From assembly GCF_042649685.1 (NCBI RefSeq), contig NZ_JBHRZT010000032.1, positions 1 through 64,000 of the forward strand: DNA of 64,000 nucleotides, in the 5' to 3' direction. The DNA is from Bacillus_BA songklensis (GTDB taxonomy: Bacteria; Bacillota; Bacilli; Bacillales; Bacillaceae_H). The position numbers and the translations under genes are program-made. Under the pieces are notes generated by a model. The model did no database searches and had not been told where the DNA came from. It saw nothing but the letters and a program-made list of their open reading frames with translations. Positions 62,542 through 64,000 of the stretch are shown here, one piece after another; the first letter of the stretch is position 1; the number at the start of each line of letters is the position of its first letter.

Positions 62542-63180
62542 TCACGCCATGTTGGTTCCATCATTCCTTTTATCTAGCCCGGCTGCTTTAAAAATGCCCA
62601 GATTCGTCAATTGAGTCAATTGAGAAGCCATATATTCGGGCGTATAACTCATTCCGCTTTCTAACCAATAAATGATTAACCCTAAATAGGAAGAAGAAGC
62701 GTATGTACTTAAAAGATCTTTAGGAACGATGAGTTGCCGATCATCCGGCTGCAAGTTTAACTGGCGCTGGTAGACGGATTCACGAAGAATTTCCACCATT
62801 CGTCTCCAAAAACCGGGCCGGCCCCGTTTGCTGAGCATGGTTTTATAAAAGTCGGCATGTTTGCTGATTTGTTCGAACATGCGAACAAAGATGGAGTATG
62901 GTTTTGTCGTTTCATCCAGTTTGTATTTTTTTGCCTCAGGTATGTAACGGACGGCTTCCGAAAATTCCTCCAATATTTCATTGATGGTTTGCTCCAGTAA
63001 ATCGTGTTTACTATGATAGTGGGAGTAAAAAGTGGCTCTATTTACATCTGCTCGTGATGTAATGTCTTGGACCGTGATGAGCTCAAAGTCTTTTTCCATA
63101 ATCAGAGAAATAAGAGCGTCTTTTAATAATTGGCGTGTTCGTTTAATACGACGATCAATATTTTCAGTCTTATTCAACAT
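62542..63180 (-). CDS. TetR/AcrR-family regulator
   Basis: 212 residues. The N-terminal helix-turn-helix is TVQDITSRADVNRATFYSHY. A variable ligand domain follows, with C-terminal TetR_C features (YLGLIIYWLESG). The next gene on the opposite strand is a HlyD-type export subunit, and a palindrome lies between them. The likely target is that export operon. An AAGGAGAGCC site precedes the ATG. Confidence 0.88.
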   Translation of the reverse strand: MLNKTENIDRRIKRTRQLLKDALISLIMEKDFELITVQDITSRADVNRATFYSHYHSKHDLLEQTINEILEEFSEAVRYIPEAKKYKLDETTKPYSIFVRMFEQISKHADFYKTMLSKRGRPGFWRRMVEILRESVYQRQLNLQPDDRQLIVPKDLLSTYASSSYLGLIIYWLESGMSYTPEYMASQLTQLTNLGIFKAAGLDKRNDGTNMA

Positions 63181-63234
63181 TTTGGCTCTCCTTGTACTTT
63201 ATTTCACAGTTAAACAACACAACAACCCTTTATC

Positions 63235-63248
63235 GTTGGTTAACCAAC
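63235..63248. promoter_or_regulatory. Palindromic operator between tetR and hlyD genes
   Basis: GTTGGTTAACCAAC, a perfect 14-base palindrome at 63235-63248, lies 55 bases upstream of the TetR gene. It fits the family's site type. The remaining DNA to 63490 is non-coding. Confidence 0.6.
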
Positions 63249-63490
63249 AATAAAGCCGAAACTATCGGTTGTTTGTTTTCCATCTTTAGATATAATTACA
63301 AACGAAATAAACCAGTAAAATCTTCCTGCAAAACTCTTAATCTGATAGTGCTAAATTTATATTTTAAAGATAAGTGTGGCCCGTTTCAATAAGGGAGAGT
63401 GAAATTTTGGGGGAAATGCTGGTGATGGGAAAATGAAATTCTGTGATTTTCAGCGGATGGGTTAATCAAGAACAACGATGAGGTGAAATG

Positions 63491-64000
63491 ATGAAGCGAA
63501 AAATAGTATTGATGATTTTATTTGCGGTCATGATCGCAAGCGGGGGGAGCATCGGTTATTATTACTGGTATCAAGGTTCCCATTATGTCAAAACGGAGGA
63601 TGCGCGCATTCAGGGAGATCAATACAAGGTGATGCCGCAAATTCCTGGGGAAATTACGAGCATTGATGTAGGGGAAGGCGATCTACTTCAACAAAATGAA
63701 GTCATCGCCGAACAGGATTTGGCGAATATCGATCCTAGTATGATCAACAAATCGATCATTCGTGCACCGATCAGCGGCAATGTCATAAAAATTTTTTCAA
63801 AAGAACACGAGACTGTTGCACCAGGGCAAGCGATCGCTTTAATGGTCAATATGGACGAGCTGTATGTGTCAGCGAATATTGAAGAAACGGAGATTGGAAA
63901 AGTAAAAGAAGGCCAGCTAGTTGACATTACAATCGATACGCTGGATGGGCAGATGATTCAAGGAAAAGTCCGAAAAATCGGCCAAGCGTCCAATTCTGCT
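63491..64000 (+). CDS. HlyD/EmrA-type membrane fusion subunit (truncated by window end)
   Basis: 170 codons are visible. An N-terminal membrane anchor (VLMILFAVMIASGGSIGYYY) is followed by the biotinyl-lipoyl-like hairpin (VKTEDARIQGD, IPGEITSIDVGEGDLLQQNE, IRAPISGNVIKI) and the beta-barrel (LYVSANIEETEIGKV). The coiled-coil insertion is very short, as in small Bacillus HlyD proteins (YhbJ type). The GAGGTG site spaces best to the ATG at 63491. It works with an MFS or ABC exporter presumably downstream. Confidence 0.85.
   Translation, partial: MKRKIVLMILFAVMIASGGSIGYYYWYQGSHYVKTEDARIQGDQYKVMPQIPGEITSIDVGEGDLLQQNEVIAEQDLANIDPSMINKSIIRAPISGNVIKIFSKEHETVAPGQAIALMVNMDELYVSANIEETEIGKVKEGQLVDITIDTLDGQMIQGKVRKIGQASNSA

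Noticed and set aside
1..64000. CRISPR arrays, prophage genes, toxin-antitoxin pairs or restriction systems
   Set aside because: No regularly spaced repeats, phage structural genes or paired toxin/antitoxin frames were seen on either strand.

Overview
The window is chromosomal DNA of a spore-forming member of the Bacillaceae. Three spore or sporulation genes support this: an alpha/beta-type SASP, a gamma-type SASP and a Spo0E-family phosphatase. So do a Bacillus-type nasA-nasBC-nasDEF nitrate assimilation locus with TnrA boxes, a PrsA foldase, and AGGAGG-type ribosome binding sites. I do not name a species.

Layout. 1-54 is the start of a malate:quinone oxidoreductase gene. 0.8-2.2 kb holds egtB (ergothioneine). 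2.9-10.6 kb is a purine locus: a complete purF on the minus strand, then decayed purK and purB, intact purC and purS, a deletion joining the start of purQ to the end of purM, and intact purN, purH and purD. 10.7-12.2 kb is a DHA2 drug-type exporter, followed by a 3' fragment of a tRNA-Val gene. 12.7-24.9 kb is a carbohydrate and secretion region: a MalR-like LacI repressor, a truncated GH13 enzyme, an MFS carrier, a broken TapA-like gene, a secreted GH31 alpha-glucosidase behind CRE sites, a GH66 dextranase, a frameshifted VanW protein and PrsA. 24.9-30.2 kb is mostly gene remnants around a ParB-like gene and a CorA transporter. 30.3-33.5 kb has an S9 peptidase and a DUF6492-like protein.

34-44.7 kb is the nitrate assimilation locus: nasA divergent from nasBC, then nasDEF. 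Each of the three promoter regions has an exact TnrA-type box. nasF carries a premature stop. 44.7-49.3 kb is a decaying nitrate-sensing and anaerobic region: a NarK-tail/PAS chimera, two NreB-type kinases, a GAF protein like NreA, two nreC remnants, and a chain of uspA, hcp and nirB/nasD fragments. 49.4-51.7 kb holds small stress and spore genes. 51.8-62 kb has a MocR-type regulator, then a LysR regulator divergent from a ThDP decarboxylase-like enzyme, an aldehyde dehydrogenase and an MFS carrier (a possible aromatic 2-oxo-acid pathway), then LDH-like and hpaB remnants, and an Rrf2/TauE pair. The window ends in FbpA, a TetR regulator and a truncated HlyD-type protein.

The main theme is gene decay by deletion: about fifteen truncated, fused or frameshifted genes. 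Copies of a palindromic repeat family (ending near GGGACAGCCTCTTC) lie at several of the breakpoints. The least explained item is an orphan structured RNA element near 15.3-15.4 kb. It resembles the right end (omega RNA scaffold) of an IS200/IS605 TnpB transposon, but no tnpB gene is present.
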